Assembly: GCA_964549275.1 (NCBI GenBank)
Contig: CAZJUP010000002.1
Coordinates: forward strand, 62,001 to 126,000
Origin: CAZJUP01 sp964549275
GTDB taxonomy: Bacteria; Fidelibacterota; Marinisomatia; Marinisomatales; TCS55
DNA length: 64,000 nt
Reading direction: 5' to 3'
Made by a program: the position numbers and the translations under genes. The notes under the pieces are model-generated. The model saw only the letters and a program-made list of their open reading frames with translations. It was not told the origin of the DNA and did no database searches. Shown piece by piece: positions 44,671-53,613 of this stretch (position 1 is its first letter; the number at the start of each line of letters is the position of its first letter).

Positions 44671-45447
44671 ATGGTTTTATTTGAAATCGGATTTCTAAAA
44701 ATTACACTAATTGATATCATTGACCTAATATTAGTGAGTTGGTTATTCTTCAAAGTTTATCAGTATTTTAGAGGGACAAGAGCCGGTCAAATGCTTGTGG
44801 GGTTAATCATACTGTTAATTGCATCCTTTATGTTTAATGCATTCGGGTTATCTGCAACATCCTGGCTGGTGAATCAATTCCAAACAGTGTGGGTTGTTGC
44901 TTTTGTCATTTTGTTTCAGCCTGAATTAAGACGCTTACTCATTTATGTGGGGCAGACTCGTTTTTTCCAAAAAATATTCCGAGTAGGAACATCCAGAACT
45001 ATTGAATCTATTGTGGAAGCGGTTAAAATGCTGAAAAATAAAAAATGGGGTGCGATTATCGTCATTCAGCGGGAAACCGGACTTCGTTCTTATAAGGAGC
45101 AGGGGACACCCTTAAGAGCAGAAGTGACCGCCCCTCTTATTCTATCGATATTTAATCCATCATCACCCCTTCATGATGGAGCCGTAATCATTCAAAATGA
45201 TATCATTGATGCCGCAGCCTGTATTTTACCCCTTACGGAAAGTAAAATGATTGATCCGGAAATGGGAACACGACATCGGGCTGCCCTAGGAATATCAGAA
45301 GAAACAGATGCCATTGTCGTATTGGTTTCTGAAGAAAAGGCTCGGATATCTACAGCAGAAGACGGTCGATTCGTTCATATCGGTATGGATGAAATGGACT
45401 TAAGACGATATCTGAATGACCGGATGTTTATATCTTCTGGCGATTAA
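44671..45447 (+). CDS. cdaA: diadenylate cyclase CdaA
   Basis: Makes cyclic di-AMP from two ATP. 258 residues with three N-terminal membrane helices (about 12-28, 40-56, 66-84) and a DisA_N cyclase domain. Catalytic motifs DGA (169-171, in PLHDGAVIIQND) and RHR (201-203, in GTRHRAALG) are both intact. It sits directly after folP. The CdaR and GlmM genes that flank it in Firmicutes are absent here. Confidence 0.95.
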   Translation: MVLFEIGFLKITLIDIIDLILVSWLFFKVYQYFRGTRAGQMLVGLIILLIASFMFNAFGLSATSWLVNQFQTVWVVAFVILFQPELRRLLIYVGQTRFFQKIFRVGTSRTIESIVEAVKMLKNKKWGAIIVIQRETGLRSYKEQGTPLRAEVTAPLILSIFNPSSPLHDGAVIIQNDIIDAAACILPLTESKMIDPEMGTRHRAALGISEETDAIVVLVSEEKARISTAEDGRFVHIGMDEMDLRRYLNDRMFISSGD

Positions 45448-45485
45448 TAAAATCATCCCATAATCTCTAGTGTATATTTCTGAAA

Positions 45486-45508
45486 AAAACCGTTTTTAAT
45501 CCGGTTTT
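45486..45508 (+). terminator. possible terminator after cdaA
   Basis: AAAACCG (45486-45492), nine-base loop, CGGTTTT (45502-45508): seven perfect pairs ending in four T residues. It lies 39 bases past the cdaA stop, in the 141-bp gap before the OFA carrier. The T tract is short, so it is only a moderate candidate. Confidence 0.4.
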
Positions 45509-45588
45509 ATCCCTCGTAAATTAAACAAGATAAAAATATCCTATTAAAAGGATTTGCTATTAACAATTGAAGAAAAGCGGAGAGAACT

Positions 45589-46881
45589 ATGCAGCGTCGA
45601 CTTGTTGAAAATCGTTGGTTAGTCGTGATCGGAGCCATCGCAATTCAATTGGCGTTGGGGGCTATATATGCTTGGTCTGTATTTACAAAAATATTAACTG
45701 ACTCCGAGGGAATTTATCGATTTACCGCTTCTCAAACTGCTTGGGTTTTTTCTGCCGGTTTAGCTACGTTTGCCGTGGTCATGGTTGTTGCAGGGAAGTG
45801 GCAGGCCAAGTCTGGCCCTACCATTGTCTCCGTCGTGGGGGGATTGACCTTGGGAATTGGGTATATTCTAGGCGGGTTTTTTGGTTCTTCTTTTTGGATG
45901 CAGTTTTTTTGTATCGGGATTGTTGGTGGTGCCGGTATCGGGTTAGCGTACGTGGTACCCATTGCTGTTGGCGTTAAGTGGTTTCCGGATAAAAAAGGAA
46001 TGATTACCGGATTAGCTGTAGCAGGATTTGGATTTGGAGCGACGATTTGGGTCAAGATGGCCGGTTCATGGTTTGGCGGTCTTTTAAATACAACATCTGT
46101 TTTTGGATTGCCTGGTGTTCAAAGTGTCTTCGTTATTTATGGAATCACTTTTGCTATACTGGTTTTGGCCGGAAGTCTGGTTATGGTAAATCCTCCGAAA
46201 GGATATCTTCCTGAAGGATGGCATCCTGATGATCCGAACAATACAGGTAATGGAATCAATCTTGATTCATCTGCTATGTTAAAAACACCCCAGTTTTACA
46301 AACTTTGGTTGGTTTTTATTTTTTCTGCTTTAGCGGGATTAATGGTGATTTATTGTATCAAATTATTTGGTATAGATGCCTTGACTTATAACGGTATTCA
46401 GAATGCAGGCGTTATTACAGGAACTGCCATGGCATGGTATGCCATATTTAATGGTTTGGGCAGAATCGCCTGGGGGACAATTTCAGACAAAATCGGACGA
46501 CGAAATGCTATCATGGCTATGACGGCAATTCAGGGAATTATCGTTCTCATGATGTACCACATTTTTATTGCTTACGGTATGGTCCTCGGCTTTATCGTGG
46601 GTGCATCTATTATTGGTTTTAATTTTGGAGGAAATTTTGCTTTGTTTCCTGCTGCAACTGCTGATTTTTTTGGGAATAGGAATGTTGGTGCAAACTATGG
46701 CTGGATGTTCACCGCCTATGGTATTGCAGGGATTGCAGGTCCCCAACTAGCCGGTACATTTAAAGATGCAGCGCAAGGGTCTTCTGAACCCATAATTTGG
46801 ATGACTCCGTTTATCATTGCCGGGGTCGCCTGCCTCATTGGAACTCTTATTATGTTTTGGAATAGACCTCCAAGGAGCTAA
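45589..46881 (+). CDS. OFA-family MFS transporter
   Basis: Twelve-helix major facilitator of 430 residues in the oxalate/formate antiporter family, which carries small carboxylates such as oxalate, formate or lactate. Seen: the N-terminal WLVVIGAIAIQLALGAIYAWSVF (in part 10-32), GGAGIGLAYVVPIAVGVKWFPDKKGM split around helix 4-5, and the GRIAWGTISDKIGRRNA loop of the second half. ATG at 45589 is preceded by GGAGAG (45579-45584). Monocistronic by position. Substrate not readable. Confidence 0.85.
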   Translation: MQRRLVENRWLVVIGAIAIQLALGAIYAWSVFTKILTDSEGIYRFTASQTAWVFSAGLATFAVVMVVAGKWQAKSGPTIVSVVGGLTLGIGYILGGFFGSSFWMQFFCIGIVGGAGIGLAYVVPIAVGVKWFPDKKGMITGLAVAGFGFGATIWVKMAGSWFGGLLNTTSVFGLPGVQSVFVIYGITFAILVLAGSLVMVNPPKGYLPEGWHPDDPNNTGNGINLDSSAMLKTPQFYKLWLVFIFSALAGLMVIYCIKLFGIDALTYNGIQNAGVITGTAMAWYAIFNGLGRIAWGTISDKIGRRNAIMAMTAIQGIIVLMMYHIFIAYGMVLGFIVGASIIGFNFGGNFALFPAATADFFGNRNVGANYGWMFTAYGIAGIAGPQLAGTFKDAAQGSSEPIIWMTPFIIAGVACLIGTLIMFWNRPPRS

Positions 46882-46970
46882 AGAAACTATTTTTGCCGTA
46901 GACTAATACCGTTTCAGTGCATCTTTATTGAGCGATGTCGACATGATATGGCTAAATTCTGCACTGAAAT

Positions 46971-47735
46971 ATGACCAATTCAATTACTATAGAAACCTGG
47001 GGATATACCCTGGGGAGTGTCTTCGTTGTCAGTTGTATCTCCCTTGCAGGGATATTTACCCTTTCATTATCCGGGAAAATTTTGTCCAGACTCATGGTAT
47101 ATATGGTCAGTTTTGCAGCAGGAACCCTTTTTGGCGGAGCGTTTATTCATTTATTGCCCAAAGCATTTGCTGAAGCCGGGAATCCTATTTTTGTTTCCAT
47201 ATGGACAATTGTGGGATTAATGACCTTTTTTATTATGGAAAAATTTTTCAGGTGGCGTCATTGTCATATTCCCACCTCAGAAGAACACGTTCATCCAATT
47301 GTTCCTATGAATGTGATCGGAGACGGTATGCACAATTTTATTGATGGTGTATTAATCGGTGTCAGTTTTACTGTGAGTGTACCATTGGGAATGGCAACGA
47401 CAGCAGCAGTTATTTTCCATGAAATTCCCCAGGAAATCGGAGATTTTGGGATTCTGGTCCATGGTGGTCTATCCGTAAAAAAAGCGTTGTGGCTGAATTT
47501 TCTTTCAGCACTAATGGCTGTCCTTGGAGCGGTGTCAGCCCTTTGGCTGGGTGATATTATATCAGGGTTCACTGATATGATGATCCCTATCACAGCGGGA
47601 GGGTTTATTTATATCGCTGGATCCGACCTCATTCCTGAAATGCACCATGCTACCGAAATAAAAAAATCTCTTCTTCAGTTCATAATGATGATTTCAGGAA
47701 TAGCCATTATGATGATTTTGGCAATAGTACTCTAG
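46971..47735 (+). CDS. ZIP-family divalent metal transporter
   Basis: Eight-helix metal importer of 254 residues, likely for zinc or iron. The metal-binding helix motifs are clear: DGMHNFIDGVLIGVSF (near residues 118-133) and VIFHEIPQEIGDFGILVHGG (near 145-164), with the paired His and Glu ligands of the family. The loop between helices 3 and 4 contains HCHIPTSEEHVHP, a short His-rich metal-gathering stretch. It starts 89 bases after the OFA gene. Confidence 0.9.
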   Translation: MTNSITIETWGYTLGSVFVVSCISLAGIFTLSLSGKILSRLMVYMVSFAAGTLFGGAFIHLLPKAFAEAGNPIFVSIWTIVGLMTFFIMEKFFRWRHCHIPTSEEHVHPIVPMNVIGDGMHNFIDGVLIGVSFTVSVPLGMATTAAVIFHEIPQEIGDFGILVHGGLSVKKALWLNFLSALMAVLGAVSALWLGDIISGFTDMMIPITAGGFIYIAGSDLIPEMHHATEIKKSLLQFIMMISGIAIMMILAIVL

Positions 47736-47816
47736 TACACTGTAATGATGTTTCCCTGATAGAACGAGTTGCAATTTCTATTCGATGATTTTTTTAAAGA
47801 GAATTAAATTTACCCC

Positions 47817-48927
47817 ATGGAATTTATAGAATTAAAAGACTGTTTCCAGATTGCTGAAGAAAAATATCTCGAATTACGGAGGTACCTTTGACCTTACAGC
47901 AAAGAATAACTACTTAAAAAAACTCCGTTCACAATCAGCCTCTCCTGATTTTTGGAATGACAATAATGTTGCATCCAAAACCCTAAAAAAAATCTCAATT
48001 ATAGAAAAAGAACTTAACCTGTGGCAAAATTTAGAACGCCAGCATGGGGATGTGGAAGTGTTGTTGGAATTTGCAGAAACTGGTGACTCTTCAATTGAAG
48101 AAGCCCTTGAGGAATTGAAACGGTTTCAGTCCACTATTGAAGACTTGGAACTCAAAATGATTTTGGGAAACCCGCAGGATACTCAGGATGCCATTATGAC
48201 GATTCATCCTGGGGCAGGAGGAACCGAGAGTCAGGATTGGGCTGAAATGCTATTCCGCATGTATAACCGGTGGATCGAAAGAAAAGGGTTTAAGAAAGAA
48301 TTGATAGATTACCAACCGGGAGATGAGGCGGGTGTAAAAGACGTAACAATGGAAATTAAAGGCGATTATGCCTATGGGTTGCTAAAAGCTGAGGCGGGTG
48401 TACACCGATTGGTCAGAATTTCCCCATTTGATGCAAATTCGCGTCGGCATACATCTTTTGTTTCTATATTTGTTTATCCCTCGTCAGATGAAGAAATCGA
48501 AATAGATGTTGATCCTAACGATTTACGGATTGACACCTATCGGGCGAGTGGCGCAGGGGGACAACATGTGAATAAAACAGATTCTGCAATTAGAATTACT
48601 CACCTGCCAACAGGAATCGTTGTCCAGTGCCAAAATGAAAGAAGTCAGTATAAAAATAAGGCCACAGCCATGAAGGTGCTGAAAGCCAGACTTTATCAAT
48701 TAGAAGTAGAAAAAGAAAAAGAGGCAATGAAAGATTTGGAAGATCAAAAGATGGATATTGGCTGGGGAAGCCAAATTCGATCTTATGTATTTCATCCCTA
48801 TAACATGGTAAAAGATCATAGGACTAAAGAGGAAACGGGGAATGTCCAGGCTGTTATGGATGGGGATATTGATGCATTTATTCGTGCTTTTCTCATGGGG
48901 CAATTGGGTTCAAAACAAAAAACTTGA
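47817..48927 (+). CDS. prfB: peptide chain release factor 2, programmed +1 frameshift
   Basis: Release factor for UGA and UAA. The frame from ATG 47817 reads 24 codons to an in-frame TGA (47889-47891). Skipping the T at 47889 resumes at GAC (47890) and runs to 48927, giving 369 residues. The slippery site is CTT TGA C preceded by GGAGG (47878-47882) three bases before CTT, the anti-ribosomal sequence that stimulates the shift in other bacteria. RF2 identity is shown by the SPF tripeptide (RISPFDANSRRH) and GGQ in GAGGQHVNKTDSA. The mechanism makes RF2 autoregulatory: low RF2 favours the shift. Read as join(47817..47888,47890..48927). Confidence 0.95.
47878..47892 (+). promoter_or_regulatory. 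RF2 programmed frameshift site
   Basis: GGAGG, spacer TAC, slippery codon CTT, stop TGA, then C. Spacing of the purine block to the slippery codon and the C after TGA (a weak termination context) both match the known RF2 recoding signal. Confidence 0.93.
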
Positions 48928-48948
48928 TGAAACAGGAGTCATAAAATA

Positions 48949-50442
48949 ATGTCAGAAGAAAACCGAAGTCTGAACCAAATCATAGACTTTAGAAAAGAAA
49001 AATTATCTAGGCTTCGAGAATCAGGGGTAGATCCATATCCCCATAATTTTCATCCAACTCACTATAGTGATGCCCTGCTCTTGGATTTTGGAAACATGGA
49101 AAACCAAACCGTGACCATTTCCGGGCGAATTATGGCTCTGCGAAAAATGGGAAAGGCATCTTTCTTCCAGTTGCAGGACACCAAAGGGAAAATTCAGGTT
49201 TTTATTAAAAGAGATGATGTGGGTGAGGAATCGTATGCTCATTTTAAAATGCTGGATATAGGAGATTATGTTGGGGTAAGAGGATATGTTTTTAGAACAA
49301 AAACTGGAGAAATATCTGTCCATACTGATTCTCTTACTATTTTGTGTAAATCTATCCGCCCTCTACCGGTAGTCAAAGAAAAAGAAGGCGAAAAATTTGA
49401 TGCATTTTCTGACAAAGAGCAACGATATAGAAATCGCCATTTAGATTTAATCGTCAATCCTGAGGTACGGGATACATTTTTAAAACGTGCAAAAATTATA
49501 TCAGCTATAAGAAAACATTTGGATGGACAAGGATTTGTTGAGGTTGAAACACCGGTTTTACAACCTCTTTACGGTGGTGCGAATGCTCGACCATTTGTAA
49601 CGCATCATCATGCACTGGATCAAAAATTTTATCTTCGCATTGCTGATGAACTCTACCTAAAGCGTTTGATTATTGGTGGAATTGAAAAAGTGTATGAATT
49701 ATCCAAGGATTTTCGAAATGAAGGAATGGACAGAAACCATAATCCTGAATTCACTATGTTAGAATGGTACGAAGCTTATACGGATTACGAAGACCAAATG
49801 GACCGGGTAGAACACCTCATTCGAACGGCAGCCGATTCCATCGATGCCCTTAAAATTAATTGGGACGGGAGCGAAATTGATTTATCTAAGGATTTTGACC
49901 GTCGACCCATATTGGAAGTTTTAAAAGATTATACAGGCCATGATTTAAAGGGCGCTGATGAACTTGAACTCAGAAGAATTTGCCATGAACATCATATAGA
50001 AATATCCGATAAGGCTAACTATGGACAGATGCTGGATGAACTCATGGGTGAACTGGTTGAACCCAATTTAATTCAACCCACATTTATAACTGATTATCCC
50101 AAAGTAATATCCCCTTTGGCCAAACGCCATAGGAACGGAGATCCAAACCTGGTCGAGAGATTTGAATTGTTCATCGGAGGAGCAGAATATGCCAATTGTT
50201 TTTCAGAATTGAATGACCCTATAGACCAGCGGGAAAGATTTGAATCTCAGGCGAGACTCGCTGAAAAAGGGGATGAAGAAGCGCACCCTATTGATGAGAA
50301 CTTTATCCAGGCCGTTGAATGTGGAATGCCGCCAACAGGAGGTGTCGGGCTGGGGATTGACCGGCTGGTAATGCTTTTGACAGAAAATCGGTGGATAAAG
50401 GATGTGATTTTATTTCCTGCTTTACGATCAGAAGAAAAGTAA
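48949..50442 (+). CDS. lysS: lysyl-tRNA synthetase, class II
   Basis: Charges tRNA(Lys). 497 residues: an N-terminal OB-fold anticodon domain (about 50-140), then the class II core with motif 2 RNEGMDRNHNPEFTMLEWY and motif 3 GVGLGIDRLVMLL near the end. HHHALDQKFYLRIADELYLKRL is spread over the motif 1-2 region. Starts 21 bases after prfB. Confidence 0.96.
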   Translation: MSEENRSLNQIIDFRKEKLSRLRESGVDPYPHNFHPTHYSDALLLDFGNMENQTVTISGRIMALRKMGKASFFQLQDTKGKIQVFIKRDDVGEESYAHFKMLDIGDYVGVRGYVFRTKTGEISVHTDSLTILCKSIRPLPVVKEKEGEKFDAFSDKEQRYRNRHLDLIVNPEVRDTFLKRAKIISAIRKHLDGQGFVEVETPVLQPLYGGANARPFVTHHHALDQKFYLRIADELYLKRLIIGGIEKVYELSKDFRNEGMDRNHNPEFTMLEWYEAYTDYEDQMDRVEHLIRTAADSIDALKINWDGSEIDLSKDFDRRPILEVLKDYTGHDLKGADELELRRICHEHHIEISDKANYGQMLDELMGELVEPNLIQPTFITDYPKVISPLAKRHRNGDPNLVERFELFIGGAEYANCFSELNDPIDQRERFESQARLAEKGDEEAHPIDENFIQAVECGMPPTGGVGLGIDRLVMLLTENRWIKDVILFPALRSEEK

Positions 50443-50451
50443 GCATTTAAA

Positions 50452-51654
50452 ATGAATCTCCCCTTTTATTTGGCTGTTCGCCATTTAAAATCCACTCAGA
50501 AAGGGAGTTTTACTAAAAGCGCCGCTATTTTTTCTATTTTGGGTTTAGCGATTGGAATAGCTGCTTTATTACTCACACTTTTTATTGTAAAAGGATTTGA
50601 AAAGACCATTTCGACAAAAATCGCCAATTTTGATGGCCACCTGCGCATCAGGCATTTTTTAGGTCAACCTATCCAGGCAAGTATACCTGAATTGGACTCT
50701 TTATTGACATCGTTTCCCCAAACTGTAAATCGTACACGGTTTATTCAATCTCCTGCGCTTTTAAGAAAAGGCAGGATAGCAGAAGGAGTTTTGGTCGAAG
50801 GTGTTGAACCTGAAGGGGCAGAATTTTTATCCGAAATAATGGTTGACGGAATTCCGGATTTGATCCCCGGCTCAATTATTATCGGTCATCAATTAGCAAA
50901 ACAGTTTCATGTGGGATTAGGGCAAAAACTAGTTTTATTTGATTTAGAATCATTGGAATCTTCTATTGTAAATCGCAGAGTAAAGTCCTACACTGTCACA
51001 GGTATTTTTCACTCTGGCCTTGGAGAGTATGATGCCTCTCTGGTGTACCTGAATTTAACAGATGCGAACACTTTATTTTCCATGGGTGGAAAAGTTTCAG
51101 GCCATGTACTGCGGATGAACACAGTCAATTTGGTTTCTCATTTCCACCAACAATTGGAGGAGGCATTATCTTACCCTTATATGGCTATCTCCTGGAAGGA
51201 AAAAAACAGGACTTTGTTTAAATGGATGGATATACAGCGTTGGCCTATCCTTATGATATTTGGCCTCATCGCTCTTGTAGGAATTGTAAATATTGTTTCA
51301 GCATTAACCATGATTATTGTAGAAAAAGTTCGCCAGATAGGCATACTTAATTCATTGGGACTGCATAAGGCTCACCTCAAATATCTCTTTTATTATCAAG
51401 CAATAATCATTGGAATTGCCGGGTCGGCAATTGGTGTGGGAATGGCAGTTGTATTGGCAGAGATTCAGTTAAAATTTAAAGTCTTATCCATTCCTGAAGA
51501 TGTGTATTTCATGGACCATGTCCCTATGGATATTGATGGATTTTCCATTGTCATTGTATTTATAGTTGGAATAGCAGGGGCTTCTCTTTCATCCATTTGG
51601 CCTACATACCGAATTGGGAAAATAATGCCTGCTGATGCCTTGAGGTATGAATGA
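50452..51654 (+). CDS. lipoprotein-releasing ABC permease, LolC/LolE type (first)
   Basis: Inner-membrane permease of 400 residues that lifts mature lipoproteins out of the inner membrane to LolA. Topology: N-terminal helix (about 22-46), a periplasmic domain of about 220 residues, then three helices from about 265 in the FtsX-type domain. Seen: FYLAVRHLKS at the start, IFSILGLAIGIAALLLTLFIV and VEKVRQIGILNSLGL with the coupling helix. Four-base overlap with the next permease. LolC and LolE cannot be told apart here. Confidence 0.87.
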   Translation: MNLPFYLAVRHLKSTQKGSFTKSAAIFSILGLAIGIAALLLTLFIVKGFEKTISTKIANFDGHLRIRHFLGQPIQASIPELDSLLTSFPQTVNRTRFIQSPALLRKGRIAEGVLVEGVEPEGAEFLSEIMVDGIPDLIPGSIIIGHQLAKQFHVGLGQKLVLFDLESLESSIVNRRVKSYTVTGIFHSGLGEYDASLVYLNLTDANTLFSMGGKVSGHVLRMNTVNLVSHFHQQLEEALSYPYMAISWKEKNRTLFKWMDIQRWPILMIFGLIALVGIVNIVSALTMIIVEKVRQIGILNSLGLHKAHLKYLFYYQAIIIGIAGSAIGVGMAVVLAEIQLKFKVLSIPEDVYFMDHVPMDIDGFSIVIVFIVGIAGASLSSIWPTYRIGKIMPADALRYE

Positions 51655-52847
51655 AGTTCGCACTTTATATCGCAAAAAGATTTATGCTTGGAGGAAAAGG
51701 ATCTGGCCCGAGCCGCTTAAATGGCTGGATCGCTATCATCGGATTAGCAGTGGGAACATTGGCTATGATTCTATCAGTATCGGTAATGAATGGGTTTGAG
51801 AAAAGAGTCATCGAAAAAATTGTTGGGTTTGAGGGTGACCTAAGACTAAATGGTATTACTCAGAATAATAAGGATGAACTCATAGAGTTTTTGTCTGAGA
51901 ATCAACATATTGAACATTGGTTGGCCTTTCAGGAGAGAAGGGGAGTAATATTGGGGAGGCAGGACAATCTAAGAATGGTTACTTTTAAGGCAGTAAATAT
52001 TGAAAAAGTAATCCCGTTTTATGATATAGATCTGAAGGAGGGAAAGACACAGGCAGCAGTACCAGAAATTTATGTTGGAGAAATGATTGCCCGCCGTTTA
52101 AATATAAATTTGGGAGAATCAGTCCGAATATTAAGTCCCATTGATCATGGAGGTGGAATAGGGCTCCCGAGACAAATCCAATGTGTGGTTTCAGGAATTT
52201 TCAGAGTGCAGGTTCTAGATATAGATGATCAAATGGTTTACATCCCTTCAGAAATAGGACATCGGCTCTTTTTGAGAAAATTCGGCCCTGACGGGATTGA
52301 TATTCGATTAAAAAAAGGAGCATCACCGAAAACGGTCAAACACATGATTAAACAGGAATTCCCAGAGATAACCGTTGATACTTGGGGAGAACTCCATAGT
52401 GATCTCTTTAGTGCTATGCGATTGGAAAAAATTGGAGCCATTGCGGTATTAAGTCTTATTATTTTAGTTGCCAGCTTCAATTTGGTTTCCACATTGGTAT
52501 TGGTCACAGCGCAAAAAATTCGAGAGTTTGGTATTTTACAGACAATTGGGGCTAATCGATTTCAAGTAAAATCGATTATAATCGCTCAAGGGTATTTGAT
52601 TGGAGGGTTTGGAAGTTTCACTGGTGTGATTTTAGGCATTAGTTTTGTTTTCATTCAAAATACATTTGGAATAATTCCTCTCCCGGAGGATATATATTTT
52701 ACAAGAAAGTTACCCATGGATTTATTTATCGGAGACCTTTTGGTTATTCTTTTAATTGCGTTTGGGATGGTAACTTTTGCTTCCTTTACCGCTGCTAAAA
52801 GAGCCCTTATGTTTGATCCAAAAGAAGCCGTATATATGGAAAAATAA
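51651..52847 (+). CDS. lipoprotein-releasing ABC permease, LolC/LolE type (second)
   Basis: Paralogue of the preceding gene, 398 residues, with the same topology: N-terminal ALYIAKRFMLGGKGSG, helix 25-46, periplasmic domain, then TM helices from about 260. ILQTIGANRFQVKSIIIAQG is the coupling region. Two half-permeases plus the ATPase that follows imply a heteromeric LolCDE transporter. ATG 51651 overlaps the first permease stop; lolD begins directly after its TAA. Confidence 0.87.
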   Translation: MKFALYIAKRFMLGGKGSGPSRLNGWIAIIGLAVGTLAMILSVSVMNGFEKRVIEKIVGFEGDLRLNGITQNNKDELIEFLSENQHIEHWLAFQERRGVILGRQDNLRMVTFKAVNIEKVIPFYDIDLKEGKTQAAVPEIYVGEMIARRLNINLGESVRILSPIDHGGGIGLPRQIQCVVSGIFRVQVLDIDDQMVYIPSEIGHRLFLRKFGPDGIDIRLKKGASPKTVKHMIKQEFPEITVDTWGELHSDLFSAMRLEKIGAIAVLSLIILVASFNLVSTLVLVTAQKIREFGILQTIGANRFQVKSIIIAQGYLIGGFGSFTGVILGISFVFIQNTFGIIPLPEDIYFTRKLPMDLFIGDLLVILLIAFGMVTFASFTAAKRALMFDPKEAVYMEK

Positions 52848-53519
52848 ATGATTGTTCGCGCTGAAAATTTATCAAAATCGTACTCCAATGGAGAAAAAGT
52901 TCTTTCCGTCTTTTCAGGCATTTTTTTAAATATATCTAAGGGAGATTTTGTGACCATCATGGGACCAAGTGGTGCCGGAAAATCTACGCTGTTGAATATA
53001 TTAGGTACATTGGATACTTCAGACACGGGACGTTTGGAAATTGACGGAAATGATATCAGCCAGCTCTATCCGAATACATTAGCAGACCTGAGAAATAAGA
53101 CGCTTGGATTTGTATTCCAGTTTCATCACTTGCTACCGGAGTTTTCAGCTTTGGAAAATATTCTCATGCCTGCTTTTATCCGAAGAGATTCTGATGCACA
53201 TAATAGAGCAGTTGAGTTGTTAGAATATGTAGGGCTGTCCAATAGAAAGGATCATTTTCCCGCGCAGTTATCTGGTGGAGAACGGTCCCGAATTGCTGTT
53301 TTAAGGGCATTAATTAAGAAACCTACACTGATTTTAGCGGATGAACCCACAGGTAACTTGGATAAGGGAAATGCAGATAAACTGATGAAACTCTTGTTAA
53401 AAATTAATGGAGACTTTGAACAAGCGGTCGTTTTAACAACTCACAACCCGGATGTAGCAAATTTAGGAACAAAACAACTCGTTTTAGAAAATGGTCATCT
53501 TGAGACCAGAATAGATTAA
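52848..53519 (+). CDS. lolD: lipoprotein-releasing ABC ATPase LolD
   Basis: ATPase that powers lipoprotein release. 223 residues. Walker A GPSGAGKST (39-47), LolD-type segment FVFQFHHLLPEFSALEN, signature LSGGERSRIAVLRAL and Walker B LILADEPTGNLD. MacB-type ATPases are similar, but the two LolC/E-type permeases just upstream and the LLPEFSALENILMP segment favour LolD. Confidence 0.9.
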   Translation: MIVRAENLSKSYSNGEKVLSVFSGIFLNISKGDFVTIMGPSGAGKSTLLNILGTLDTSDTGRLEIDGNDISQLYPNTLADLRNKTLGFVFQFHHLLPEFSALENILMPAFIRRDSDAHNRAVELLEYVGLSNRKDHFPAQLSGGERSRIAVLRALIKKPTLILADEPTGNLDKGNADKLMKLLLKINGDFEQAVVLTTHNPDVANLGTKQLVLENGHLETRID

Positions 53520-53587
53520 AAATTTTTATTGTAAACAGCTCACCAATCATCATTTTACGGCACAAATAATTACGGTTAATATTTGAT

Positions 53588-53603
53588 CCCTCTTTTTTGA
53601 GGG
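53588..53603 (+). promoter_or_regulatory. hairpin covering the clpC ribosome binding region
   Basis: CCCTC (53588-53592), six T residues, GAGGG (53599-53603). The GAGGG is the only Shine-Dalgarno-like sequence before clpC, 10 bases ahead of the GTG at 53614 and 16 ahead of ATG 53620. In the hairpin it would be paired. It might also be a weak terminator for the lolCDE transcript. Confidence 0.35.
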
Positions 53604-53613
53604 TTAATTTTAA

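Noticed and set aside
45538..45553. ATCCT/AGGAT inverted repeat before the OFA carrier
   Set aside because: Five pairs in AT-rich DNA, no partner gene or repeated occurrence to support it as an operator.
53520..53613. CIRCE (HrcA) operator before clpC
   Set aside because: No match to the nine-base arms of the CIRCE consensus was found.
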